Shown here: positions 1 through 6,998 of the stretch, piece after piece
Layout: every line of letters begins with the position of its first letter
Position numbering within the stretch: the stretch's first letter is position 1
Source: XN24 sp047921455
Lineage (GTDB): Bacteria; Pseudomonadota; Gammaproteobacteria; Steroidobacterales; XN24
Direction: 5' to 3'
Assembly (NCBI GenBank): GCA_047921455.1
Contig: JBLRWC010000008.1
Location: 1 to 64,000, forward strand
DNA length: 64,000 bases
Program-made: the position numbers and the translations under genes
Notes under the pieces: model-generated
The model's input: the letters and a program-made list of their open reading frames with translations, nothing else
Told to the model about the DNA's origin: nothing
The model's database searches: none

Positions 1-606
1 CCACTGCTTGCGCCATAACTCGCCGCCATAGCCGGTCAATGTGCCGTCAGCACCGATCACGCGATGACAGGGCACCACGATGGCGATCGGATTGGCGCCG
101 TTGGCGCGGGCGACCGCCCGCACGGCGCTCGGCCGGCCCAGCATGCGCGCCTGTTCCCCGTAACTACGGGTCTCGCCATAGGGAATCGCGCTGAGCGCCT
201 GCCATGCGCCCTGTTGGAAATCGGTGCCCACGGGCTGCAGCGGCGTACTGAACGAAGCCGACGTGCCGGCGAAATAAGCCGCAAGCTCCTTCTCCATCCG
301 GCGACCCACGGCGCACGGCCCAAGGCTGAGCCGGTACTTGAGTTTCGCGGCGAGGCGCTGCAACTGGTCGTCGAGCAAACTCGCTCCAGTGAACTGCAAC
401 AGGCAGACCGCGTCCTCGGTGGTCCCCAGCAACATGGGGCCGAGGGGCGTCGCCACGACGGAAATATGCAGCACCGCGGCGTCGCGCCCGGCGGCGCGAG
501 GCGCGAGTCCGGCACGCTCGATGGCGGCCGGCAGCGCATGCGAAACGTCGCTGTGTGCACCAACGGGGGTCGGCGTGGGATAAGTTTCCGTGCTGACATG
601 GTCCAT
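1..606 (-). CDS. ogt: Methylated-DNA--protein-cysteine S-methyltransferase, 3' end cut by window
   Basis: Suicide DNA-repair enzyme that takes the alkyl group from O6-alkylguanine (or O4-alkylthymine) onto its own cysteine. Reading from ATG at 606, 202 codons stay open to the window edge. The active-site motif IVVPCHRVIGADG is visible, with the acceptor Cys at about residue 180 (codon 67-69), followed by LTGYGGELWRK as in this family. About 40 residues precede the usual methyltransferase N-domain start (ISVVATPLGPMLLGTTEDAV). No Ada-type N-terminal zinc domain fits in the space, so this is Ogt-like rather than full Ada. The last few C-terminal residues lie outside the window. Confidence 0.93.
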   Translation of the reverse strand, partial: MDHVSTETYPTPTPVGAHSDVSHALPAAIERAGLAPRAAGRDAAVLHISVVATPLGPMLLGTTEDAVCLLQFTGASLLDDQLQRLAAKLKYRLSLGPCAVGRRMEKELAAYFAGTSASFSTPLQPVGTDFQQGAWQALSAIPYGETRSYGEQARMLGRPSAVRAVARANGANPIAIVVPCHRVIGADGTLTGYGGELWRKQW

Positions 607-731
607 GCGGATAATCTAGCTGTTTTCCGTGCCAGCCGCGAGCGCCGGACCGACATGGTAAGCCGCGACCCCTGCACGCAGCGCGCCGCTGCGCTTATCA
701 TCCCGTGCAATCGACACACCAGGATCCCCGC

Positions 732-1730
732 ATGCCAGCCAGTCAAGCTCCGCGCTGCTCATTCCCGACGCTGCCCCACCCGGCTGTCTACGTGATCCAT
801 GAGAACGACGAATGGGTGGCGCCGCTGCGCCAGGCCTTTGAAGAGCGCGGGATTCCGTACGCCGAGTGGTTTGTCCACGGCGGGAGCATCGACCTCTCGG
901 GCGCCCCGCCCGCAGGCGTTTTTTTCAATCGCATGAGCGCCTCGTCGCATACGCGCGCCCATCGCTACGCCGTAGAGCTTACCGGTCCACTGCTGAGCTG
1001 GCTGCAGCATCATGGCCGACGGGTCGTGAACGGCCGCCGCTCGCTGCAGCTCGAGGTCTCGAAATTCGAGCAGTACCTGGCGCTGCGGGCCGTCGGCATC
1101 CGCACCCCGGAGACGACCGCCGCCAGCGGCCACGAGGAAATCCTCGCCGCGGCCCGCGCCCTGGGGCAGCTCCCCTTCATCCTCAAGCCCAACCGGGGCG
1201 GCAAAGGCCTCGGCGTGCGACTGTTCAACGACCTTGATGAACTGGCAAGGCACCTGTCCGACGCGCAGGACGGCTCGCTTGACGGTATCGAGCTGGTCCA
1301 GCAGTACGTCAGGCCAGCGCACGGCAGGATCACGCGCATGGAGTTCATCGCTGGCGCCTTCTATTACCAGGTCGACGTGGACACCTCCGGGGGGTTCGAA
1401 CTGTGCCCCGCCGACAGCTGCGAGGTCGGTGACCAGTTCTGCCCTGCGCCCGGCGAGGAGATCCGCAAGAAGTTTCAACTCTCGGCACGGGATCCCGACC
1501 CGGAACTGGTGGCGAAGCTGGAGACATTTTTCAGGGACAACGACGCTGAAATTGCCGCGGCCGAATACGTCGAAAACGAGCGCGGCGAGCGCTTTGTTTA
1601 CGACGTCAACATGAACACGAATTACAACCAGCAGGCCGAACGCGACGCCGGGAATGCTCGCCGCGGCATGCACCGTATTGCCGAGTTCCTTGGCAGCGAG
1701 CTGGCCAGGGTCGGTGCAAGCGGCGCGTAG
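732..1730 (+). CDS. RimK-like ATP-grasp ligase
   Basis: 332-aa protein of the ATP-grasp superfamily, enzymes that join a carboxylate to an amine or thiol through an acyl-phosphate. A glycine-rich ATP loop (LKPNRGGKGLG, residues 151-161) follows KFEQYLALRAVGIRTPET, the usual linker before the ATP-grasp fold. The metal-binding end is DVNMNTNYN near residue 290. The start at 732 is chosen because AGGA stands seven bases before it; an in-frame ATG at 705 has no such site. The product resembles RimK/LysX-type alpha-glutamate or peptide ligases, but the substrate cannot be read from the sequence. It is a single gene, divergent from ogt. Confidence 0.8.
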   Translation: MPASQAPRCSFPTLPHPAVYVIHENDEWVAPLRQAFEERGIPYAEWFVHGGSIDLSGAPPAGVFFNRMSASSHTRAHRYAVELTGPLLSWLQHHGRRVVNGRRSLQLEVSKFEQYLALRAVGIRTPETTAASGHEEILAAARALGQLPFILKPNRGGKGLGVRLFNDLDELARHLSDAQDGSLDGIELVQQYVRPAHGRITRMEFIAGAFYYQVDVDTSGGFELCPADSCEVGDQFCPAPGEEIRKKFQLSARDPDPELVAKLETFFRDNDAEIAAAEYVENERGERFVYDVNMNTNYNQQAERDAGNARRGMHRIAEFLGSELARVGASGA

Positions 1731-1739
1731 CACGGAATG

Positions 1740-1790
1740 GGGGGGGCCGAACCCGCGTTAGGAGGTTACCTTCAATTTCGCTCGAAGCCT
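1740..1790 (-). repeat. Degenerate distal copy of the tRNA-Ser 3' half (probable island att remnant)
   Basis: The stretch reads in the same orientation as the intact tRNA-Ser gene at 6149-6239. CGAACCCGCGTTAGG at 1748-1762 equals tRNA positions 6168-6182. It is followed by GGTTACC and a diverged stretch matching the variable arm and anticodon stem. The acceptor end has decayed. Position and orientation are those of the far attachment site of an element integrated at the tRNA 3' end. Confidence 0.7.
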
Positions 1791-1921
1791 GACTTACGCA
1801 CCAATTCGCATTATTAATGGATTTATTTTCATATATTTACGAATGTATTTTGTTGTACAACGTGAGGTTTTTGCAGGCCTCGTTTGCACCATCATTGCAC
1901 CACGCGTTACCAAGCATCGGC

Positions 1922-2410
1922 TTACGCTGCGAATGAGTGAGAGGGCGGGATGGGCCGCCCCAGGTGATCGGCATGCACGTGATAGACCTGCCCGCCGCGC
2001 ACCAGCCCGATCGGCTGGCCGTTCAGCCACAGGTAGATGCTGGTCAGCGTCGTGCCGCCGGGACTGGTCTCCCCCGCCAGGCTGCCCTCGGCGCCGTGCA
2101 GGTAACGGCTCAGCACGTTGCCCGGCGCCTGCTTGAACGTCCGCCGCCCCATCCCGTCGTGCCCATAGCTCCACGTACCGGCCGGCAGCGATACCGTCGC
2201 CCCGTGGCTCTGCTGGATAGTCATCGCCGGCTGGGTGCGGCTGGCCGGCCGGGCGAAACCGTCATAGACGTGCGTGATCGTGTTGCCGGCAATGGTCTCC
2301 GCGGTGCGGTGCCCGGCCGCATCGTGGGTGTAGCTCCTGGCACGGGTGCCGGTCGCGGAGACCGAGTTCAGCCGGTTGCCGGTTGTCAAGCGACATCCAG
2401 TCTTGCGCAT
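1922..2410 (-). pseudogene. Rhs/YD-repeat protein fragment
   Basis: About 160 codons resemble the end of an Rhs core: YD-type motifs (SYTHDAAGHRTAET, THVYDGFARPASR, WSYGHDGMGRRTF) then YLWLNGQPIGLV and VYHVHADHLGRP, the hallmark near the core/toxin junction. Rhs proteins are large polymorphic toxins of over 1000 residues. Here everything upstream is missing and the reading runs directly into the IS21 element end at 2411. Downstream of HADHLGRP only nine unrelated residues precede the stop, so the core end and toxin tip are also gone. It is a relic with no intact start. Confidence 0.8.
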
Positions 2411-2519
2411 TAAGGCGACACCCAGTGTTGCGCAGGTTATCGAGGGGTTTTCCGAGACCCGCTAGCGACTTGGATGGAAATCCCCGGTGTCAGGCGACAC
2501 CGGGGATAGTGATGTGGGG

Positions 2520-3297
2520 TTAATGGTTGGCGGCGAGCGCGGATTCGAGTTCACGCAGCCGGTAGCTGCGACCCTTGATGTTGAGGACGTGGCTGTGATT
2601 CAGCAGCCGGTCGAGGATGGCGGTGGCAAGGATCTCGTCGCCGGCGAGGATCTCGGACCAGGCCTCGACGCCCTTGTTGGTGGTGATGATAATCGCGCCC
2701 TTCTGGTAGCGATGCGAGACGAGGCGGAAGAACAGCGAGGCGTCCTGGCGGGTCATGGGTTCGAAGCCGACCTCGTCGAGGATCAGCAGGCTGTTGTTGA
2801 TGTACTTCTTGCGACGCAGCAGCGAGGGGGAGAGCTCGGCATCACGGCGCATCAAGGGCAGCAACTCGTCGAGACGATAGAAGACGACGCTGAAGGCGTG
2901 CTCGATGGCCTTGACGCCAAGGGCTACGGCGAGGTGCGATTTGCCCACACCTGGGGGTCCCTGGATCAGCAGGGTGCGCTTCTCGCGGATCCACTGGCAG
3001 GCGCCCAAGGTCTCGATGCGGGAGCGCTCGACGGAGGGCTGGAAGCTGAAGTCGAAGTTGCCCAGGGTCTGGCCGGTGGGCAACTCGGAGAGCCTGAGCG
3101 AGGTCTGCAGGCGACGCTCTTCGCGCCGTTCGAGCTCGGCATCCAGCAGCTGGTCGATCGGCAGATGCGGGGCGGTGTCGTTCTTGACCGCGTCGCTGAG
3201 GCCCTCGATGCGCTCGGCGGCGTTGACCATGCCGAGGCGCTCGAGGCGCTTGGCGGGTGACGTCGAGATCGACGCGTGGTGTGGCCTTGCGGTTCAT
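2520..3297 (-). pseudogene. istB: IstB-like ATPase of IS21 family, frameshifted near the N-terminus
   Basis: IstB is the AAA+ helper ATPase that selects targets for IstA transposase. The main frame (ATG 3230 to stop 2520, 236 aa) shows Walker A GPPGVGKSHLA, Walker B LLILDEVGF and the sensor stretch IIITTNKG. The usual N-terminus (MNRKATPRVDLDVT...PAKRLERLG) is present but split: residues 1-14 read from ATG 3297, while PAKRLERLG lies in the other frame. A net indel near 3255-3260 is therefore likely. A product starting at 3230 would lack about 23 residues but keep the ATPase core. Confidence 0.85.
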
Positions 3298-3608
3298 CGG
3301 GCCACCTCCGCCAGGGCGGCATCGGCGCGATGACCCGCTCGGTACTGGGGCCGTCGTAGTGGGCCGGGTCGATCAGGATGCGCTCGGGCGTGCGGCGTGG
3401 ATGCACGGCGATCACGCTCATCAAAGTCCGCCGCCAGGTGGGTCTGGCGGGCGCGGCCGTCGGTCGCGTCGCTCGCCAGCCGGCGACGGTGGTAACGGAC
3501 GGCATTCTCGTGAACTCCCAGCAGTCGGGCAATGGCGCGGTTACTCTGACCGCGCTCGGCCAGCGCCTTGATCGTCATACGAGCCTCCAGATCGAGCTTG
3601 TTCGCCAT
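3294..3608 (-). pseudogene. istA: IstA transposase remnant (N-terminal HTH joined to C-terminal scrap)
   Basis: Reading from ATG 3608, the first 62 codons (MANKLDLEARMTIKALAERG, then SNRAIARLLGVHENAVRYHR) are the N-terminal helix-turn-helix of IstA. The DDE catalytic core of about 350 residues is missing. From about 3420 the sequence matches only the IstA C-terminus, and does so in another frame (TPERILIDPAHYDGPSTERV). The deletion explains the short element and leaves it unable to encode its own transposase. Confidence 0.82.
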
Positions 3609-3829
3609 CGCGCCGCCTCCCCGTTGGGAAGGCCAGCGTGTCAGGCAAGACAGGAAATGTCAGCGACACCCGTGCGCAACACTGGGTGTCGCCTTAGCTT
3701 GATCGTGAGACGTCCTGCGACATGGCCCGCTAAATTGGATCGGGGTGACCTTCAATATGCTCAATTTCCCACATCAGGGCTGGCTCGGTTCAAGGGGTAC
3801 GGTCAAACGTCAAAGTGCACTTTGCCGCC

Positions 3830-4150
3830 CTCGATCAGCTGCTGCGCTCCACTAGCTGTTTCGGTCCCGTGGCGAGCGTCACGATGATCGCGGATCTGCC
3901 TGAGCTCGGCCACCTCCCGCCGCCAGATCGGCGCGCTGGTGGGCGTCGCCCCGGTGGCCCGCGACTCCGGCCAGATGCGCGGGCGACGGCGCATCCAGGG
4001 CGGCCGCGCCAAGGTACGTCGCGCCCTCTACATGGCCACTATCTACATGGCCACCATCGTCGCCACCCACCACATCCGATGATCCGCGGGCACTACGAGC
4101 GCCTCGTCGATAGCGGCAACGTCAAAAGAGTCGCCCTCATCACCCGCCGC
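3830..4150 (+). pseudogene. IS110/IS1111-family transposase C-terminal remnant
   Basis: Three pieces in two frames make the end of a Transposase_20 domain: VASVTMIADLPELG (from 3869), then RQIGALVGVAPVARDSGQMR with RALYMATIYMATIV (about 3921-4083), then IRGHYERLVDSGNVKRVAL (about 4080-4140). The GVAP...DSG...MRGRRRI pattern is typical of IS110 relatives. Two frameshifts and a 15-bp tandem duplication (CTACATGGCCAC repeated near 4030-4060) confirm decay. The N-terminal RuvC-like catalytic half is absent. Confidence 0.75.
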
Positions 4151-4232
4151 CTATATATGGATAACTGCGCCCATATACGGTATGTATTATGCGTGGGGAG
4201 TCGCTTGCAACTAAAAACGATAGGAGTTGCAC

Positions 4233-4619
4233 ATGAACATTAAAACCATGCAACGAGTCATGTTGATGTTTGGCCTGACCTTTTTATGTTGCTCACATAC
4301 GCTGGCAAGCGACGACATGAATGGTTTCATTGCAGAGGGGAATTCGCTGGGTTACGCTAGTTTTTGGAATTAAAAATCTACGGCAGACGGAGGGTGGAAG
4401 CACTTTGCTGCCTGGATGAATGAAGAGGGTGACGTCGTCTGGGAAGGGGAATTTGATACCGGGGGACAGACGATAATCACTACTCCCGTGCCACATATGC
4501 CGTTTCACGACTGGTCCGGGCAACATGGTTTGTCCAGTGGCTCGGGCAACTGGAGCATCCCTTCTTGCTTCATGTTTCAGGTCTGTGGTGGCGGAGGCGG
4601 GTCTTGGGATCCACATTGA
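4233..4619 (+). pseudogene. Small secreted protein with an in-frame TAA stop at codon 47
   Basis: A strong ribosome site (AGGAG at 4222-4226) precedes ATG 4233, so translation should begin well. The first 46 codons give a signal peptide (MLMFGLTFLCCSHTLA) and a short tail, then TAA at 4371-4373. The same frame continues without interruption to TGA 4617-4619 with protein-like sequence (WKHFAAWMNEEGDVVWEGEF) ending in CFMFQVCGGGGGSWDPH. The simplest reading is a 128-codon secreted-protein gene recently broken by a nonsense mutation. Alternatives are a genuine 46-aa product or stop readthrough. The family is not recognised. Its final stop overlaps the next gene's start (TGATG). Confidence 0.5.
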
Positions 4620-5392
4620 TGGGATCTCGCTGGCCTATAGTCCTTTGGATCATCGCTGCATCGGCGATATCGCTGGGCGTATACGGGATCTATCTCAAGC
4701 ACCTCCAAACCACGACACCGGACTCTCCGCAACGACAGCCGTTAGTGAACCGTTCCGCAGATGCACAGCAAACTACTCAAGTCGGAGCATCTTCACGGAA
4801 ATCAGACGCTATTCAACGTGCAGACGTACTCCCGGCGATGGATTCTCCCCCGCCGCTTGAAGTGACTCTGCAGAACCCTGCAGCCCCCGTCGAGCCGAAT
4901 CGAACGCGCGAATCCGAGGACCCCCGCCCAACTTCGGGCGACTCGGCACCAGTGGGGGAGGCATCCCTCGAAGTCCTGCTGTATTCGGTGACTCGTGGCG
5001 TGGATGTCAATCGCCACCACGACCTGCTCCAGTTCATTCTTGACGAAGAAACCAAAGAGACTGGCCTGGATCTCGACGCTTCTGTGTCGATTGAAGCCGC
5101 AATATCGGAAATCGCAGCCGCGCGCGGGGTTGCATCCAGTGTGCGGTCCAGCGGCAACGATATTCAATGCACAGCGTCGCTGTGTACGTTCCTGTTGGAA
5201 TCCAGCGGTGCGTTCCAAATGACGCGGTTGTCTTCGGAATTTCAAGCGATGATGGAGCAGGGTCCGGTATCCATGGTCTCGTGGGTAGGGTTGGGAACTC
5301 GCGAGCGTGAGGGCTACCTGCGGTTTTACCTGTACAGGTCGGCAATCGAGCAGCATCTGGACCTGCTGGAGGCCGTAGTGGCCGGGCCGTAA
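4619..5392 (+). CDS. Unknown membrane-anchored protein
   Basis: 257 aa, family not recognised. ATG 4619 overlaps the stop of the preceding reading frame (TGATG), suggesting translational coupling with the small secreted-protein gene. Residues 5-25 form one hydrophobic segment (IVLWIIAASAISLGVYGIYL). A Pro/Ser/Thr-rich linker to about residue 110 follows, then a globular part (residues 115-255) with two cysteines (IQCTASLCTF) spaced to form a disulfide. The topology is that of an inner-membrane-anchored periplasmic protein. Codon use is less GC-biased than the flanking core genes, consistent with acquired DNA. It lies between two Rhs fragments, but no sequence evidence links it to Rhs function. 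Confidence 0.6.
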   Translation: MGSRWPIVLWIIAASAISLGVYGIYLKHLQTTTPDSPQRQPLVNRSADAQQTTQVGASSRKSDAIQRADVLPAMDSPPPLEVTLQNPAAPVEPNRTRESEDPRPTSGDSAPVGEASLEVLLYSVTRGVDVNRHHDLLQFILDEETKETGLDLDASVSIEAAISEIAAARGVASSVRSSGNDIQCTASLCTFLLESSGAFQMTRLSSEFQAMMEQGPVSMVSWVGLGTREREGYLRFYLYRSAIEQHLDLLEAVVAGP

Positions 5393-5870
5393 CGTTCGCG
5401 CACTGTGTACTTCTTGACCGGTGCTTGCTTGCCCCTTCCTGGAAAAAGGAAGGGGCGGACCGGCGGATGTTCGGCAAAGGTGTACAGGGAACCGTTGACC
5501 GGCCCTTGATCCTCACTTTGCCACAACGCCATCGGCACCGTGTGGATGCCAAGCTGGCGCCACTGCCGGCGACCATCGGTCAGCCACTAACCCAGCCGAC
5601 CGTGGGTGTCGTATTCATAGACCGTGGTGCGCGAGAGCCCATCCACCGTCTGCTCCACTTGGCCGTTCGGGTCGTAGGTGTGGATCAGCTCTTATATTCC
5701 CCTTCGGAGATTTCAGCAAGATCCCCCCGGCATGCCTCGAGCGGGACGTGCCAGTTGCGCTGCGCGCGGAGCGGGCGAGTTCCGTGGCCGGGAAGTGACC
5801 AGAGTTGTCGCCAGCGGCGCGGAGCACGGCACGCGGGGAGGAACCCGGTGAGGCACGGGACAGGATTTGG
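5393..5870. other. Gene-poor island interior with a hairpin
   Basis: No intact gene is seen. A perfect 9-bp inverted repeat (GCCCCTTCC 5431-5439 / GGAAGGGGC 5448-5456) lies just after the preceding gene, but no T-run follows on either strand. An Rhs scrap lies within this stretch and is listed separately. Confidence 0.5.
5584..5692 (-). pseudogene. Second Rhs/YD-repeat fragment
   Basis: Read from 5692 downward, about 36 codons encode ELIHTYDPNGQVEQTVDG followed by TTVYEYDTHGRLG and a stop. These are textbook YD repeats of an Rhs or wall-associated core. A stop codon lies immediately upstream in frame, so no start exists. It is in the same orientation as the Rhs fragment at 1922-2410 and may derive from the same broken gene. 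Confidence 0.75.
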
Positions 5871-5873
5871 GGA

Positions 5874-6110
5874 TGAGGGCGGGATGGGTCGGCCCGTCCG
5901 GGCCGACGCCTCGCCCGGCGATGCCGGCCGCGGCTCGAACCCGGGCTGTATTACTAACGCGGGTTCGACTCCGACGGCAGTCCGCCACAACATGAGGCGG
6001 GATGGGTCGGCCCGTCCGGGCCGACGCCTCGCCCGGCGATGCCGGCCGCGGCTCGAACCCGGGCTGTATTACTAACGCGGGTTCGACTCCGACGGCAGTC
6101 CGCCACAACA
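5874..6110. repeat. Two tandem copies of a 118-bp repeat carrying tRNA-Ser-like 3' sequence
   Basis: Unit 1 ends at 5992 and unit 2 at 6110, with a 118-bp period; apart from one G near the left edge they look identical. Each unit begins with GGCGGGAT (as in the antisense tRNA-Ser 3' end). It contains a hairpin GTCGGCCC-GTCC-GGGCCGAC and an inverted pair TCGAACCCG / CGGGTTCGA. It ends with CTAACGCGGGTTCGA...TCCGCCACAACA, which is the tRNA-Ser 3' end plus following bases in inverted orientation relative to the intact gene. Confidence 0.85.
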
Positions 6111-6155
6111 AAGGGGGGCGTTCCCTGCGGGAACGCCCCCCTTTGTTGTGGCGGA
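6099..6155. terminator. Long perfect palindrome; terminator of tRNA-Ser
   Basis: A 27-bp arm (6099-6125) and its exact complement (6129-6155) flank a 3-base loop. The inner part (AAAGGGGGGCGTTCCC with its partner ending in TTT) has the form of a Rho-independent terminator for the leftward tRNA-Ser transcript. The outer 11 bases overlap the tRNA 3' end on one side and the inverted copy in the 118-bp repeat on the other. Confidence 0.75.
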
Positions 6156-6239
6156 GAGGGCGGGATTCGAACCCGCGTTAGGGGGTTACCCTAAACTTGC
6201 TTTCCAAGCAAGCGCCTTCGACCGCTCGGCCACCTCTCC
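6149..6239 (-). tRNA. tRNA-Ser(GGA)
   Basis: 91 nt including an encoded CCA. Acceptor GGAGAGG pairs with CCTCTCC, discriminator base G. The anticodon stem-loop is CTTGC-TTGGAAA-GCAAG, giving anticodon GGA. A long variable arm (TTAGGGTAACCCCCTAA) marks a class II tRNA, and the T-loop is GGGTTCGAATCCC. It reads UCC/UCU serine codons. Its 3' end faces the island at lower coordinates. Confidence 0.97.
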
Positions 6240-6269
6240 CTCCGGACCCCGACGCGTCGAGGGGCGAGA

Positions 6270-6298
6270 AATGTACCCTACCCGGCGGTGGGGTTCAA
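6270..6298 (-). promoter_or_regulatory. Sigma-70 promoter of tRNA-Ser
   Basis: On the minus strand, -35 TTGAAC (6298-6293) and -10 TACATT (6275-6270) are separated by 17 bases. A GC-rich discriminator and about 30 bases of leader follow before the tRNA 5' end at 6239. Confidence 0.6.
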
Positions 6299-6302
6299 TG
6301 AA

Positions 6303-6998
6303 CTAGAGAACCTCGACGATGCGCTCTGCCACGATTCGCCAGGCGGCGCTGCCACGAGTGCGAGGAACCAGCACCATTTCCTTGACCACGCTGCGCACGT
6401 CCGGCTCCTCACCGAAGTGCTGGACAAAGCGCACCCGGGCGCTGCCGTCGGGCTGTGGCTCGACGCCGACGCTGTTGGGATCGATCCGAGTGACAGCCGG
6501 GACCTGGAAGCGTTCACGCTGCTCGGTGCGCCATGCATCGGCATCCGCATACCCGGTCGGCGCGTAGTCGGCCGCGTAATAGCGCAGCCAGTTTTCGGCA
6601 TCGCGGCGGCTCCAGGCGCTGGCCCACTCGCTCAGGAACGCCGTCACTTCGCGCGTGACGCGAGTCGCGCCGGGCATCGGCGCCGACGCCTGGCCCGCGG
6701 CGACAGAGCTCGGCCGCACGGGCAGCCCCTCGGGATTGGGCTCGCCCGCCTCTGCATAAAAACGCGGCGGCTCGATGACACATCGATCGGGGTCGCTCGA
6801 AAGCCGGCCAGCAGTGGCGGCGCCTGGAATGCGCAACGCGTTGCGCCGATCCGGGGCATCGAGGCCGTCCGGGATGAGCAGCGGCGGCGTGGCCTGCGCG
6901 TCCACGAATGGACCAGGCACGCACGCAGACTGCGTTGCGCAACCACCGAGGGCGAATGCGAGTAACAAGAGGCCGCAGCCTCGAATCGGGGAAATCAA
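6303..6998 (-). CDS. Lipoprotein with NTF2/Cds6-like C-terminal domain, in the BamC position
   Basis: 231 aa. A lipobox LGGC gives a lipidated Cys20, so the protein is membrane-anchored. Residues 35-60 (PPLLIPDGLDAPDRRNALRI) resemble the opening of BamC-type lipoproteins, the usual neighbour downstream of dapA. The C-terminal 110 residues (FLSEWASAWSRRDAENWLRY ... RVRFVQHF) look like the NTF2-like domain of Cds6/L,D-transpeptidase-associated proteins rather than BamC helix-grip domains. The TTG start overlaps the dapA stop (TTGA), so it is co-translated with dapA. The function is not established. Confidence 0.75.
   Translation of the reverse strand: MISPIRGCGLLLLAFALGGCATQSACVPGPFVDAQATPPLLIPDGLDAPDRRNALRIPGAATAGRLSSDPDRCVIEPPRFYAEAGEPNPEGLPVRPSSVAAGQASAPMPGATRVTREVTAFLSEWASAWSRRDAENWLRYYAADYAPTGYADADAWRTEQRERFQVPAVTRIDPNSVGVEPQPDGSARVRFVQHFGEEPDVRSVVKEMVLVPRTRGSAAWRIVAERIVEVL

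Larger units (their letters stand above)
2411..3697. mobile_element. IS21-family insertion sequence, internally deleted
   Basis: Perfect 23-bp terminal inverted repeats (2411-2433, beginning TAAGGCGACACCCAG, and 3675-3697) enclose an istB-type gene and a shortened istA-type gene. Just outside the left end, 2388-2409 is an imperfect repeat of the terminus (AAGCGACATCCAGTCTTGCG), as in the multiple end repeats of IS21 elements. The 1287-bp length is far below the 2-2.5 kb of complete members because most of istA is absent. No clear target-site duplication was seen. Confidence 0.85.
1748..6148. mobile_element. Decayed genomic island at tRNA-Ser(GGA)
   Basis: The region lies between the 3' end of intact tRNA-Ser and a partial tRNA-Ser copy at 1740-1790. 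It contains only Rhs fragments, insertion-sequence remnants, unrecognised genes and repeats, and much of it looks less GC-rich than its flanks. No integrase gene remains. The housekeeping genes on both sides (ATP-grasp ligase/ogt and the dapA cluster) are intact. Confidence 0.65.

Noticed and set aside
3255..3265. Programmed frameshift in istB
   Set aside because: No slippery heptamer is visible at the shift, and istA of the same element is already destroyed, so a plain indel is more likely.
5431..5456. Hairpin as terminator of the 4619-5392 gene
   Set aside because: The 9-bp stem is perfect but no T-run follows on either strand.
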